Positions 49,991 to 59,614 of a stretch of DNA of 64,000 nt are shown here, piece by piece (position 1 is the stretch's first letter; every line of letters begins with the position of its first letter). Below the pieces are notes generated by a model that had not been told where the DNA came from, did not search any database, and saw nothing but the letters and a program-made list of their open reading frames with translations. The DNA is from Gammaproteobacteria bacterium (lineage in GTDB: Bacteria > Pseudomonadota > Gammaproteobacteria > Enterobacterales > Alteromonadaceae). The stretch spans positions 141,688 to 205,687 of the forward strand of contig JAAEZG010000004.1 in assembly GCA_018222985.1 (NCBI GenBank), in the 5' to 3' direction. The translations under genes were made by a program, and so were the position numbers.

Positions 49991-51157
49991 ATGTCCTTAC
50001 GCGAAAGCTCAGCAGCCGCTGAAAAACCCCCAATTATTTGGCTAAACACCTTGGTGTTTGCTATTACGTTTTCAGTTGCCGCTATTGGTGTGCCTTTGTA
50101 TGCGTTCACGCACGGCTTTTCTGCCGGCCTGATCACAGCGCTGCTTGGTACGATTGTCTTTGCCGGTATTTCAATCACCGCGGGCTATCACCGTTTGTGG
50201 GCCCACCGCACCTATGACGCCCATTGGTCACTGCGAGTTTTATTCGCCCTCGGCGGCGCATTGGCGGTACAAAACAGCGCGCTGCATTGGTCGTCTGATC
50301 ACCGCGAACATCACAAGCACGTTGACGACAACGACAAAGATCCATATTCGGCTAAGCGTGGGTTCTGGTACTCACATATCGGCTGGATGCTGCGCGAATA
50401 CCAAGCGTCACGTTACAGCAACTACGATAACGTGAAAGACTTACAAAAAGACCCCGTGGTGATGTGGCAGCACCGCAACTACTTGCTATTAACCTTGCTC
50501 ACCACCATTGGCTGGCCGGTAGCTATTGGCTTGATGCTAGGCGACGTATGGGGTGCGGTAATTTTGGTTGGTTTTGCCCGTTTAGTGATCAATCACCACA
50601 CCACGTTCTTCATTAATTCGTTGGCGCACATTTGGGGTAAGCAAACTTACACCGACCGCAACACGGCGCGCGATAACGGTTTTCTGGCTTTATTGACGTT
50701 TGGCGAAGGCTATCACAACTACCATCATATATTCTCGGCTGACTATCGTAACGGTATTCGCTGGTGGCAGTTTGACCCAACGAAATGGTTGATTCGTGGC
50801 TGCTCATGGTTAGGTTTAACGCGCAATTTGAAGCGCACTAACGGCTATCAAATTGAAAAAGCACGCCTTGAAATGCAGTTTAAAAAGGCCACTGAACAAG
50901 CTCAAATTTCGTGTGAAACCACATTGGCGAAGTTACATGAAGAGTTTGATGTGCTGGTGGCTAAATTGCGCGAATATTATCAAGTACGCAAACAATTACT
51001 TGATATAAAAACCAAGGCATTAGCGCAAAATGTTCACGTGCCAACGGTTGCGGAGCTGCATGAAAAAGCCGAAGCCGTGCGCAACGCGTTTAATCACCAT
51101 AAACGTGAGTTTTCACAAATGCTGGCGCGCAGCCTGCAAAGGCCCAACGCCGCCTAA
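49991..51157 (+). CDS. Membrane acyl-lipid/acyl-CoA delta-9-type fatty acid desaturase
   Basis: 388 residues from the ATG at 49991; a TTG three codons earlier is the alternative. The three His boxes that bind the di-iron centre are HRLWAHR, HREHHKHVD and HNYHH. Four membrane spans surround them. It puts a double bond into existing acyl chains using oxygen, which helps membrane fluidity in the cold. The last 100 residues or so (after about 285) form a charged helical, coiled-coil-like extension rarely present in this family. Regulation by FabR is indicated by two operators upstream. Confidence 0.92.
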   Translation: MSLRESSAAAEKPPIIWLNTLVFAITFSVAAIGVPLYAFTHGFSAGLITALLGTIVFAGISITAGYHRLWAHRTYDAHWSLRVLFALGGALAVQNSALHWSSDHREHHKHVDDNDKDPYSAKRGFWYSHIGWMLREYQASRYSNYDNVKDLQKDPVVMWQHRNYLLLTLLTTIGWPVAIGLMLGDVWGAVILVGFARLVINHHTTFFINSLAHIWGKQTYTDRNTARDNGFLALLTFGEGYHNYHHIFSADYRNGIRWWQFDPTKWLIRGCSWLGLTRNLKRTNGYQIEKARLEMQFKKATEQAQISCETTLAKLHEEFDVLVAKLREYYQVRKQLLDIKTKALAQNVHVPTVAELHEKAEAVRNAFNHHKREFSQMLARSLQRPNAA

Positions 51158-51193
51158 TGCAATAAATGTCTTGGTAGGTGCTAATTAGACACT

Positions 51194-51243
51194 ACTGTAT
51201 CCATAAGTGTAAATATTACGCTATAATGGATACAGTTTTATCC
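51194..51243 (+). promoter_or_regulatory. hipBA operator and promoter
   Basis: ACTGTATCCAT (51194-51204) is repeated inverted as ATGGATACAGT (51226-51236), a perfect 11-base repeat. Each arm holds the TATCC/GGATA half-site known for E. coli HipB, and a third TATCC lies at 51239-51243. A -10 (TATAAT, 51222-51227) overlaps the right arm, so HipB bound here would repress the operon. Confidence 0.75.
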
Positions 51244-51256
51244 AATTGGTGCTGCC

Positions 51257-51541
51257 ATGAAATATCAACTTCTTGCCGAAAAAGACGTACAAATAGCATT
51301 AGCTCGTTTTCTGCGTACGCGCCGCGAACAGGAAAAATTGTCTCGCGACAAATTGTCTGAGCGCAGCACTGTCCCCGCTGCAACCATAAAAAAATTTGAG
51401 CTAACTGGGCAAATTTCGTTGCGCCAATTATTACTTCTCTGGCAGACGCTTGATGATCTGAAACGCATTTACGAATTATCACAGCTTAAAGAAGTTGAGC
51501 TCCCTCGTTCAATTGACGAGGTTTTAAATGATGACATTTAA
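51257..51541 (+). CDS. hipB: HipB-like antitoxin (HTH)
   Basis: 94 residues. A helix-turn-helix of the Xre type spans about 14-65 (LSRDKLSERSTVPAATIKKFELTG). It should bind the inverted repeats upstream and neutralise HipA by holding it on DNA. The gene overlaps hipA by 14 bases, the usual coupled arrangement. Confidence 0.88.
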   Translation: MKYQLLAEKDVQIALARFLRTRREQEKLSRDKLSERSTVPAATIKKFELTGQISLRQLLLLWQTLDDLKRIYELSQLKEVELPRSIDEVLNDDI

Positions 51542-52820
51542 GCCAGTTCAAAAACTCGAGGTTTATCGCACATTAACTTCGGGTGATAAAGTTCATGTAG
51601 GTTCGTTAGCGCAGAATCGTCAAGGTGTTTACTTTCAATATACCGGCAATTATCTGAAGCATTTCGCGAATTTGTCACCATTCAACCTTAACTTTGATGC
51701 TTCGGTGCAAGCTGCACCTAAAGTTCCTCATTGGGGCATGCATGGCGCTTTTGCAGATGCCTTGCCCGATGGTTGGGGATTACTGTTGCAAGATCGTATT
51801 TTTCGTGCTCACGGAATTTTACCAACAAACCTAACAACCATGGATAGGCTAGCTTTTGTTGGTGAGTCGGCCTTGGGAGCGCTGTCTTTTGCGCCATCTT
51901 CTGAATATATTGAACGGCTAGAACGTGACATTGCGTTTGATGATTTAGGTTTGCATGCACAAGCTATTTTTGATGGTCAAACCGAAGAAGTGCTGAATGA
52001 GCTTGCTGCAATGGGTAGTTCAGGTGGTGCACGACCCAAAGCCCAAGTGTATTTTGCAGGTGAAGACTATAGCCGCTGTTGGACACAGCCAAATGATGCT
52101 ACCGACGCATGGTTAGTTAAGTTTACATCGGCCAATTTACCGCTAGGGCACGAAGAGGGTATTTGTGAAGCCGTTTATTTAACACTCGCTGAGCGTGCCG
52201 GCCTGAATCCGCCAGAATGGCAACTTCTAAGTGCTCCGGAACGTTCAGGAGCAAAGAAGTGGTTAGCACTAAAGCGCTTTGATTATATTAAAAACTCAAG
52301 TGGAAAGCCGGGCAGACTGCATCTGCACAGCGCCTGTGGCTTATTGGATGCAGACTTTCGCGCACCGAGTTTAGATTACATTGATTTAATTAAAGCGACG
52401 CGTGTCTTGTGTAAATCGCCAGCTGCGGGTCAATTACAGTTTAAGCGTGCCATGTTTAATTTGCTGGTATGTAACCATGATGATCACAGTAAAAACTGGG
52501 CCTTTTTGCAAGATGATCAAGGCGCGTGGCAGCCAGCCCCATTTTACGACATTACTTTTAGCCCGAATCCATTTGGTGAACATGCGACAGCTTATGCTGG
52601 CTTTGGTAAGCGCCCTTCACTAAAGGCTCTGCAACAGCTAGCTGAAAGTGCAGGGTATTCGCGTTGGTCCATAGCTCGCGATGTAATTTTTGAAATGATT
52701 GAGGTGGTATCTGAATTTCAGCACCTAGCCGCGAGCCATGGGGTGTCAAAGCAAACCACTCAACTGATCGCCCAGCAAATTGAAGCTGTTTGCAATGATG
52801 TTCGAAAGTTGTTGGTGTGA
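51528..52820 (+). CDS. hipA: HipA-like serine/threonine kinase toxin
   Basis: 430 residues. The start has two ATG in tandem (51528 and 51531). The N-terminal couple_hipA domain spans about 1-110. The kinase has the Gly-rich loop GSSGGARPKAQV (Ser164/Ser165 equivalent to the autophosphorylated Ser), the catalytic block NHDDHSKN (Asn315-Asn322) and the metal Asp340 in FYDIT. E. coli HipA phosphorylates glutamyl-tRNA synthetase and causes growth arrest and persistence; some relatives hit other synthetases, so the target here is open. All catalytic residues look intact. Confidence 0.92.
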   Translation: MMTFKPVQKLEVYRTLTSGDKVHVGSLAQNRQGVYFQYTGNYLKHFANLSPFNLNFDASVQAAPKVPHWGMHGAFADALPDGWGLLLQDRIFRAHGILPTNLTTMDRLAFVGESALGALSFAPSSEYIERLERDIAFDDLGLHAQAIFDGQTEEVLNELAAMGSSGGARPKAQVYFAGEDYSRCWTQPNDATDAWLVKFTSANLPLGHEEGICEAVYLTLAERAGLNPPEWQLLSAPERSGAKKWLALKRFDYIKNSSGKPGRLHLHSACGLLDADFRAPSLDYIDLIKATRVLCKSPAAGQLQFKRAMFNLLVCNHDDHSKNWAFLQDDQGAWQPAPFYDITFSPNPFGEHATAYAGFGKRPSLKALQQLAESAGYSRWSIARDVIFEMIEVVSEFQHLAASHGVSKQTTQLIAQQIEAVCNDVRKLLV

Positions 52821-52890
52821 ATTAACTATTGAGCAAGACACAACAACATCGGTAGTTTAGCTTACCGAGTTACTATCCCCTTATCTCGGC

Positions 52891-52922
52891 TGCGCATTAA
52901 TTTCATATTTAATTAATGCGCA
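52891..52922. repeat. 12-base inverted repeat between hipA and tex
   Basis: TGCGCATTAATT (52891-52902) and AATTAATGCGCA (52911-52922) form a perfect stem with an eight-base AT loop. A second small hairpin (52929-52934 with 52939-52944) followed by T residues sits at the tex stop. They probably end both convergent transcripts. Confidence 0.6.
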
Positions 52923-52938
52923 ACGTGTAAGTAATTGC

Positions 52939-55302
52939 TTACTTTTTGGCTTTAGCAAAGGCTTCAGCTAGCGCTGAACCCATGGCTGAGTTCATCGGTG
53001 CCTGGCCACCTGAATGACCACGCGCGTTACCACCTGCGTTGCCACCTGAACGGGAACCACCTTGGCGTGGCCCTTTGGCTTTGCCGCTTTCCGGTTTACT
53101 TCCGGCAGCTTTTGCTGGGGCAGCGGTAGGCTCATCGTTTAAGCGCATGGTTAAGCTAATGCGCTTGCGTGGCACATCCACTTCAAGAACCTTCACTTTC
53201 ACAATGTCGCCGGCTTTGACAATTTCACGTGGGTCGCTAACAAACTTATCGGCTAGCGCGGAAACATGCACTAAGCCGTCTTGGTGCACGCCAATATCCA
53301 CAAAAGCACCAAACGCCGCCACATTGCTCACCACGCCTTCAAGCGTCATGCCGGGTTTCAGATCTTTAATATCGTCGACGCCGTCTTTAAAGCTGGCCGT
53401 TTTGAACTCAGGGCGCGGATCGCGACCAGGTTTATCGAGTTCGCGTAAAATGTCTTGCACCGTCGGTAAACCAAATTTCTCGTCGGTAAAATCGGCGGCG
53501 TTTAAGCCACGTAAAAAGCTCGAGTCACCAATAAGTTCAGCCACCTTGCGGCCGTGCTGTGCGGCCATGCGCTCAACCACGGGGTAGGCTTCTGGGTGAA
53601 CGGCTGAAGCATCTAGTGGCTGTTCGCCATTCATAATGCGTAAGAAGCCAGCCGCCTGTTCAAATGACTTAGGCCCCATGCGAGCCACTTTAAGTAGTTG
53701 CTGGCGGGTCGCAAAACGGCCGTTACTGTCACGGTGCGCAACAATATTTTGCGCTAAGGTTTTGCTTAAACCAGCCACGCGCGCAAGCAAAGCAACCGAA
53801 GCGGTGTTTATATCCACGCCAACGGCGTTTACACAGTCTTCCACCACAGCATCAAGGCTCTGCGCAAGCTGAGCTTGGCTTACGTCATGTTGGTATTGGC
53901 CAACACCAATAGACTTTGGTTCAATTTTCACTAACTCGGCCAGCGGGTCTTGCAGGCGGCGAGCAATTGAAACGGCGCCGCGCAACGACACATCGAGATC
54001 TGGAAATTCCTGTGCTGCAAGCTCTGACGCCGAGTACACCGACGCCCCGGCTTCATTCACAATCACCTTGCTGGCTTTAATCTCAGGGTTGGCTTTCAGC
54101 ATTTCGCCCACGAGCTTGTCGGTTTCGCGCGAGTAGGTGCCGTTGCCAATCGAAATCAATTCAACTTTGTGTTGTTTGCACATACCAGCAAGAGTGCGCA
54201 TGGCCTTGTCGACTTGATTCTGCGGTTGAAATGGAAACACGGTGTTGGTGCCCAGTACTTTACCCGTGTTATCTACCACCGCCACTTTAATACCGGTACG
54301 CACACCAGGGTCAAGGCCCATGGTTACTTTGGCGCCGGCCGGTGCGGCCATGAGTAGATCTTTCAAGTTATTGGCAAATATTTGAATGGCGTCGGTTTCT
54401 GCGCGTTCACGTACAGTACCGAAGAGCTCGGTTTCCATGTGCAGCAAAATTTTAATGCGCCAAGTCCATTGCACAGTTTGCTGCATCCAAGCGTCAGCCG
54501 CGCGGCCTTGGTCTTGCCAGTTTATGTGGGCAGCAATAAGTTGTTCGCCGTAGCTACGTGCTTTGGGGTCATCTTGTTGCGGGTCGGCATCAAGTTTTAA
54601 CTGCAAAATACCTTCATTTCGGCCACGGAATAGGGCAAGAGCGCGGTGTGACGGTATTTTCTTAACGGCTTCGCTAAACTCAAAATAGTCGCGATATTTT
54701 GCGCCTTCGGTTTCTTTTCCGCTTGCGACCACACTAGAAATATTCGCGCTATTCCATAAATAATCACGAACTTTCTTCAATAATGCAGCATCTTCGGCGA
54801 AACGTTCCATAAGAATAAAACGCGCGCCATCTAACACGGCTTTCTCGTCGGCAAAGCCGGCGTCAGCGTTAATGTACTTAGCGGCTTCTTGTTCTGGAAC
54901 CGTATCTAAGTTGCTAAAGAGCGTGTCCGCTAGTGGCTCTAAACCCGCTTCAATGGCAATTTGGCCTTTGGTGCGGCGCTTCGGCTTATAGGGTAAATAT
55001 AAGTCTTCAAGCTCGGTTTTTGACTCGGTGGCGGTAATCGCCTGCTCAAGCTCGGCTGTTAATTTCCCTTGGTCGCGAATACTGGCCAAGATCACCGCGC
55101 GGCGGTCTTCAAGCTCGCGTAAGTAGGTTAAACGCTGGGCCAAATTACGTAACTGGGTGTCATCTAAACCACCGGTCACTTCTTTTCGATAACGGGCAAT
55201 AAAAGGTACTGTGGCACCGTCGTCCAATAGCGCGATAGCAGCTTTTACTTGCTGCGAACTGACCGCTAACTCGTTCGCGATTTGCTGAGTAATCGAGCTC
55301 AT
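52939..55302 (-). CDS. tex: Tex, S1-domain transcription accessory protein
   Basis: 787 residues from the ATG at 55302; an in-frame start 13 codons upstream is possible but unneeded. Domain order is N-terminal helical region, YqgF-like RNase H fold ([18 protein letters not shown]), helix-hairpin-helix repeats ([25 protein letters not shown]), and an S1 RNA-binding domain ([27 protein letters not shown]). The C-terminus is a Gly/Ser/Arg-rich tail, then [11 protein letters not shown]. Tex binds nucleic acid and influences transcription. It follows greB as in E. coli (greB-yhgF). Confidence 0.95.
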   Translation of the reverse strand: MSSITQQIANELAVSSQQVKAAIALLDDGATVPFIARYRKEVTGGLDDTQLRNLAQRLTYLRELEDRRAVILASIRDQGKLTAELEQAITATESKTELEDLYLPYKPKRRTKGQIAIEAGLEPLADTLFSNLDTVPEQEAAKYINADAGFADEKAVLDGARFILMERFAEDAALLKKVRDYLWNSANISSVVASGKETEGAKYRDYFEFSEAVKKIPSHRALALFRGRNEGILQLKLDADPQQDDPKARSYGEQLIAAHINWQDQGRAADAWMQQTVQWTWRIKILLHMETELFGTVRERAETDAIQIFANNLKDLLMAAPAGAKVTMGLDPGVRTGIKVAVVDNTGKVLGTNTVFPFQPQNQVDKAMRTLAGMCKQHKVELISIGNGTYSRETDKLVGEMLKANPEIKASKVIVNEAGASVYSASELAAQEFPDLDVSLRGAVSIARRLQDPLAELVKIEPKSIGVGQYQHDVSQAQLAQSLDAVVEDCVNAVGVDINTASVALLARVAGLSKTLAQNIVAHRDSNGRFATRQQLLKVARMGPKSFEQAAGFLRIMNGEQPLDASAVHPEAYPVVERMAAQHGRKVAELIGDSSFLRGLNAADFTDEKFGLPTVQDILRELDKPGRDPRPEFKTASFKDGVDDIKDLKPGMTLEGVVSNVAAFGAFVDIGVHQDGLVHVSALADKFVSDPREIVKAGDIVKVKVLEVDVPRKRISLTMRLNDEPTAAPAKAAGSKPESGKAKGPRQGGSRSGGNAGGNARGHSGGQAPMNSAMGSALAEAFAKAKK

Positions 55303-55408
55303 AGCTTCTCTCTTTGGTTCTGGAGTTTCTGTTCGGTTCAAAAAAACGGGCTCAAGTATATCAGGGCGTTTTACGAATGTGCGCTTTTGTGCGTTAAAAA
55401 GCGGTTAG

Positions 55409-55897
55409 CTAAGCTGAAGCCTTGGTCAGTTGGTAACGGATATCGGTTACAAACCAACGTTGAGAGCCGGTTGGGGTGCTGACAACAAATTCGTCATCAA
55501 GCCCCTTACCCAATGCAGCACGCGCCATAGGGGCATCAATGGAAATCACATCAGTGCGTTGATAAATCTCGTCGGGCCCAGCAATGGTGAAGGTTTTCTC
55601 CAGGCCTTGTTCGTTTTCCACAGTGACGGTTGCGCCAAAAAACACTTTGCCGTCTTGTTGCGGCGAATAATCAACGATTTTGAGTTGCTCTAAACGCTTG
55701 CGCAAAAAGCGAATACGTTTGTCTATTTGCCGTAACTTCTGTTTATTGTATTTGTAATCGGCGTTTTCACTACGGTCACCTAGGCTGGCTGCCCAAGCGA
55801 CTTTTTCAGTGGTTTCACGGCGCTCGACACGCCACAAATGGTCAAGCTCCTGCTGTAACTTCAAATAGCCCGAGCGACTAATTAAATTGGTTTTCAT
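55409..55897 (-). CDS. greB: GreB, transcript cleavage factor
   Basis: 162 residues. An N-terminal coiled coil reaches into the RNA polymerase secondary channel; its tip keeps Asp41 and Glu44 (GDRSENADYKYNK), which hold the catalytic metal. The C-terminal globular domain follows. It rescues backtracked polymerase by inducing RNA cleavage. Its ATG overlaps the stop of the preceding response-regulator gene (ATGA), an unusual coupling of a housekeeping factor to a signalling operon. Confidence 0.94.
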   Translation of the reverse strand: MKTNLISRSGYLKLQQELDHLWRVERRETTEKVAWAASLGDRSENADYKYNKQKLRQIDKRIRFLRKRLEQLKIVDYSPQQDGKVFFGATVTVENEQGLEKTFTIAGPDEIYQRTDVISIDAPMARAALGKGLDDEFVVSTPTGSQRWFVTDIRYQLTKASA

Positions 55898-58527
55898 ACT
55901 GCTTTATGCCACTTCTCAAATTGTGGTGATAACTCTTCATAGGGTAAGGGTTTACTCAAGAAATAGCCTTGAATTTCGTCGCATTCAACACTTTTCAAGA
56001 ACTCAATGTGCGCTTCAGACTCAACCCCTTCAGCAATAACTTGTATGCCCAAGTTGTGGCCCATGGAGATCATCGAGCGAACCAATGCCGCACTGTCGGC
56101 ATCTTCGTGCACATCATTAATAAAGGCGCGGTCTATTTTCAACTGCGAGAAAGGGAAGCGCTTTAAGTATGCCAACGATGAATAACCGGTACCGAAGTCG
56201 TCTATGGCAAAGGTAACACCTGTCGCTTTAAGTGTTTGCATACGTTGCAAGGCTTCATCAGAGTTACCGATTAATATGGATTCGGTCACCTCTATTTTTA
56301 TGGCGTCAGCGCTGACTTTGTTGTCCTTAAGCGTTTGTTCAAAACGCGCAATAAAGTCGTCATGCATAAAGGTTAGCGACGACACGTTTACCGCCATCGT
56401 TGCTTCAGGCGACACTTTGCGTAATTGGGCAACGCGCGCGCAGGCTTCATTGAGCACAAATAAGTCGAGCTCAACGATCAGGCCGTTTTGTTCGGCCATT
56501 GAAATGAACTCATCCGGAGGCACAATTTTATCGTCATGCTGCCATCGAACGAGCGCCTCCAACCCCGATAAGCAGGTTTTGCGCAAGCATTGTTGTGGTT
56601 GGTAATACACCAAAAACTCATTGTTGCGTAAGCCGTGGCGCATGGCCTGTTCAAGCTTCAAGCGGCGCTGAACCACTTGATTCATCTCAGGTTTAAATAA
56701 GCACAGCTGGTTGCGGCCAAGGCGCTTGGCTTGGTACATGGCGGTGTCGGCATTGCGCTGCAGCACCGACACACTGTCGCCATCTTCGGGGAACATGCAT
56801 ACGCCGACGCTAAACGTCACTTCAATGTTACTGCCAGCCAGTTTAATCGGGGCGGCCAGTTCGCGACGAATTTCTTCAATTTGACGCACATATTCAGCTA
56901 GGCTGCCGTTGGTCAATATCAGCATAAAGTCATCGCCAGCCACCCGAGCAGCTGTATCTGTCGGGGCAAGGCGGGCAGTCAAGCGCTGGGCTATTTGCTT
57001 TAATAGTGTATCCCCAACTTCATGGCCTAAGCTGTCGTTAATGACTTTAAAGTTGTCGATATCAAAGTAGGCAACGGCAAACTGTTCCTTATCTTCAGTC
57101 GCGTGAGCAATACTTTGTTGCAAGCGGTCAGCAAACAAGTTGCGATTCGGTAGCTCCGTTAAGCTGTCAAAATTAGCTTGGCGTTCAAGCTCTTCTTGGT
57201 AGCGTTTGTAGTCGGTAATATCGCGTACTTCCCCAACAAAGTGGGTAACTTTGCCATAGTCGTCTTCAACCGGGGCTATTGTTAGTTCGTTCCAAAACGG
57301 CGAACCGTCTTTACGATAGTTCAATAATACGGCGGTGCCTTGTTCTCCATTTGCTATCGCGCGCCGTATGCGGGCAAGGTCGCCTTGGTCGGTGTCGTCA
57401 CCCTGCAGCATTCTGCAGTTTTTACCAATAATTTCTTCGGCGCTGTAGCCAGTAATACGCTCAAACGCTGGGTTGACATAAATAGTCGGTTGGTCTGCGG
57501 TGTTTTCAGTAATTAAAATGGCGTTTGAGCTAGACTCAATGGCACGGGTACGCATACGCATCGCCGCTTCGCTGGCAACTAACGCAGAGGTACGTTTCTC
57601 AATAAGTTCTTCAAGCCCTTCAAACAAGCGAGCACGGCCTAAACTGAGTGCTAACTGGCGGCCAATAGCGGTAAAGGCCTCCAGCATATCGCTCGACCAA
57701 ATTTGATGATTGCGCTGGCCAATATATAAGTAACCTAACGGCTCGCCATCAAGCACGAGTGGTACTTCGGCCGCATATTTTTTGGGAAATTCAGCCTTGC
57801 CAAGACGAGCCGCTTCTTTGAAGTTTTTGGGATTCTCGGCATCTTGTAAAACAATCCACAGGCTCTCAATACCGTTGAACTTAATTAAAGCGCCAAGGGC
57901 TTGTTCAACCACTTCGTCAATGGTTTGCGTGGTGGTCATTTGGCTGGCGAAGGCATACAAATTGTGTAACAACGAGTTTGAACGTGCTAATTCGTCGTGC
58001 TTTTCGCGTAGCTCGGTGTTTAAACGAATGCCCTGTTCGTAGGTGGATATTAATAAGTCTAAAATTTGCTGGCGCGACGAGGTAATAAAATGTCGCTCGC
58101 CATCAAGTAACACTTCAAACCCCAGTTGCATGCGTTCGTGTGAACGTAGCTCATGGTTAATTAAGAAATACTGAATTCGCGACAGCAAATACTTTTCGCT
58201 AAATGGCTTCACAATAAAGTTATCGGCGCCCGAGGTTAAGCCGCGAATAACATCACGAGGGTCTGCTAACGCCGTGACCAAAATAACCGGAATATCCGCC
58301 CACTGTTTTTTCTGTTTAATATTCCGACACAGGGTGTAGCCGTCCATTTCTGGCATGACAATGTCGCTTAAAACGAGCGTTGGGCGAAATTGCTCCAGTG
58401 CCCGTAAAGCCTCTTGGCCATTGCGTGCAAGCGTGACCTTGCAGCCGTTTGACTCTAATAAAAATTGAAGCTCGGCTGCCTGCGTCGGACTGTCTTCAAC
58501 CACAAGTACGTGTGCGTCCATATTCAT
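55894..58527 (-). CDS. REC-GAF-LOV-GGDEF-EAL output protein, probable phosphodiesterase
   Basis: 877 residues. Domains in order: receiver (about 5-125, phospho-acceptor Asp55, Lys107); GAF-like (about 185-305); PAS of LOV type (about 325-445) with NCRMLQG and adduct-forming Cys371, NYRKDG and FWNEL; GGDEF (about 455-615) with AGDDF at 530-534 and no RxxD site; EAL (about 625-870) with EALVRW, NVSS, EVTES, DDFGTGYSS, KIDRAF and EGVES. So the cyclase is probably dead and the phosphodiesterase live. The LOV conserved Gln (FIGVQ) is Val here. It is the last signalling gene of the chemosensory operon. It likely links CheA phosphorylation, and possibly blue light, to c-di-GMP breakdown. Confidence 0.88.
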   Translation of the reverse strand: MNMDAHVLVVEDSPTQAAELQFLLESNGCKVTLARNGQEALRALEQFRPTLVLSDIVMPEMDGYTLCRNIKQKKQWADIPVILVTALADPRDVIRGLTSGADNFIVKPFSEKYLLSRIQYFLINHELRSHERMQLGFEVLLDGERHFITSSRQQILDLLISTYEQGIRLNTELREKHDELARSNSLLHNLYAFASQMTTTQTIDEVVEQALGALIKFNGIESLWIVLQDAENPKNFKEAARLGKAEFPKKYAAEVPLVLDGEPLGYLYIGQRNHQIWSSDMLEAFTAIGRQLALSLGRARLFEGLEELIEKRTSALVASEAAMRMRTRAIESSSNAILITENTADQPTIYVNPAFERITGYSAEEIIGKNCRMLQGDDTDQGDLARIRRAIANGEQGTAVLLNYRKDGSPFWNELTIAPVEDDYGKVTHFVGEVRDITDYKRYQEELERQANFDSLTELPNRNLFADRLQQSIAHATEDKEQFAVAYFDIDNFKVINDSLGHEVGDTLLKQIAQRLTARLAPTDTAARVAGDDFMLILTNGSLAEYVRQIEEIRRELAAPIKLAGSNIEVTFSVGVCMFPEDGDSVSVLQRNADTAMYQAKRLGRNQLCLFKPEMNQVVQRRLKLEQAMRHGLRNNEFLVYYQPQQCLRKTCLSGLEALVRWQHDDKIVPPDEFISMAEQNGLIVELDLFVLNEACARVAQLRKVSPEATMAVNVSSLTFMHDDFIARFEQTLKDNKVSADAIKIEVTESILIGNSDEALQRMQTLKATGVTFAIDDFGTGYSSLAYLKRFPFSQLKIDRAFINDVHEDADSAALVRSMISMGHNLGIQVIAEGVESEAHIEFLKSVECDEIQGYFLSKPLPYEELSPQFEKWHKAV

Positions 58528-58543
58528 GAAAATTGCCTCGTTC

Positions 58544-59605
58544 CTAAGTCTGCAATTCTTGCTGAACTTGTTCAGCTATTTTATTCAGCATAGCGCCTAT
58601 TTCTGCCGGCGTTAAAACATGGCTAACAGCCCCAGTTTTAATGGCGGCTTCTGGCATTGACGCTATGGTTGCGGTGTCAGGTTGCTGCGCTAAGGTTAAT
58701 GCACCAACTTGGTGCAATAGTTGAATGCCAACGGCTCCGTCTCTTCCCATTCCGGAAAGTTGAACACCAATGGCACCTTGTTGAAAGGTACGCGCAGCAC
58801 TTTGCAAAGTGATGTCAGCCGATGGGCAAATGGCTTGTTGTGCGGTTCTTTCCGACAAATAAACATTTTGGGTTGCCGAGAAAGCCAACTGGAAGCCGTC
58901 GGGTGGAATGATCACTTGATTGGGTTTGAGCGATTGGTGATTTGTGGCGACCTGAATCGTCATGTCTGTGTAGCGTTGCAACCACGGAATAAAGCTATCA
59001 GAAAAGCCGGGCGCAATATGCTGAATCAACACAATCGGTAGCGGAAATGGTGTTTGCAAGGCGCTGAAAATGTCTTTCAGCACACCGGGGCCGCCGGCCG
59101 AAGCGGCGATAATAATTACTTGGGGCTGCAAGTTAGCCACTGACGAGCGTAATTGCTCATTCAGCTCACGTTGAGGTTCCGCCGGCGTACTTGGGCGCCG
59201 GCGTCTGCGAATAACTCGCACTTCGCGCATGATTCGTAGCGTGCGAACAAGCTCATCAATTTGGCTGTCGAAATTCTCAGCGAGCGGGTTTTCTGGTTTT
59301 TCTAAAATGGCCAAAGCACCGGCTTCAAGCGCTCGAATGGCCGCTTGGTTACTTGAAACGCTGGTGCTGGCGCTTAAAATAATGATCGGAATGCCACGAA
59401 TTTCTAAAATACGCTCGGTGGTTTCAAAGCCATTAATTCCAGGCATGTGCACATCCATGGTAATGATATCAACGTGTTCACGTTGCACCATTTCAAGAGC
59501 TTGCTCACCACTTTCTGCTTCAAACACACGGTAACCGTGTTGCTGAAATACTTCGCGCAACAACAGCCTTACCACACGTGAGTCATCCACCACCAAAATA
59601 TTCAT
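58544..59605 (-). CDS. cheB: CheB, chemoreceptor methylesterase
   Basis: 353 residues. Receiver domain at the N-terminus with phospho-acceptor Asp51 (TMDVHMPGINGFE). An Arg-rich linker (RRRRRPSTPAEPQRE) leads to the C-terminal methylesterase domain with catalytic Ser in ASAGGPG, His in LIQHIAPGF and Asp in GMGRDGAVG. It removes methyl groups from receptor glutamates to reset sensitivity. It lies nine bases after the hybrid cheA. Confidence 0.95.
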   Translation of the reverse strand: MNILVVDDSRVVRLLLREVFQQHGYRVFEAESGEQALEMVQREHVDIITMDVHMPGINGFETTERILEIRGIPIIILSASTSVSSNQAAIRALEAGALAILEKPENPLAENFDSQIDELVRTLRIMREVRVIRRRRRPSTPAEPQRELNEQLRSSVANLQPQVIIIAASAGGPGVLKDIFSALQTPFPLPIVLIQHIAPGFSDSFIPWLQRYTDMTIQVATNHQSLKPNQVIIPPDGFQLAFSATQNVYLSERTAQQAICPSADITLQSAARTFQQGAIGVQLSGMGRDGAVGIQLLHQVGALTLAQQPDTATIASMPEAAIKTGAVSHVLTPAEIGAMLNKIAEQVQQELQT

Positions 59606-59614
59606 GGCTATGTC

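Noticed and set aside
53039..53587. Long open frame of 182 codons on the + strand inside tex
   Set aside because: It lies antisense to a clear Tex coding region, has low-complexity Arg/Ser/Pro-rich content and no ribosome site; it mirrors tex codon usage.
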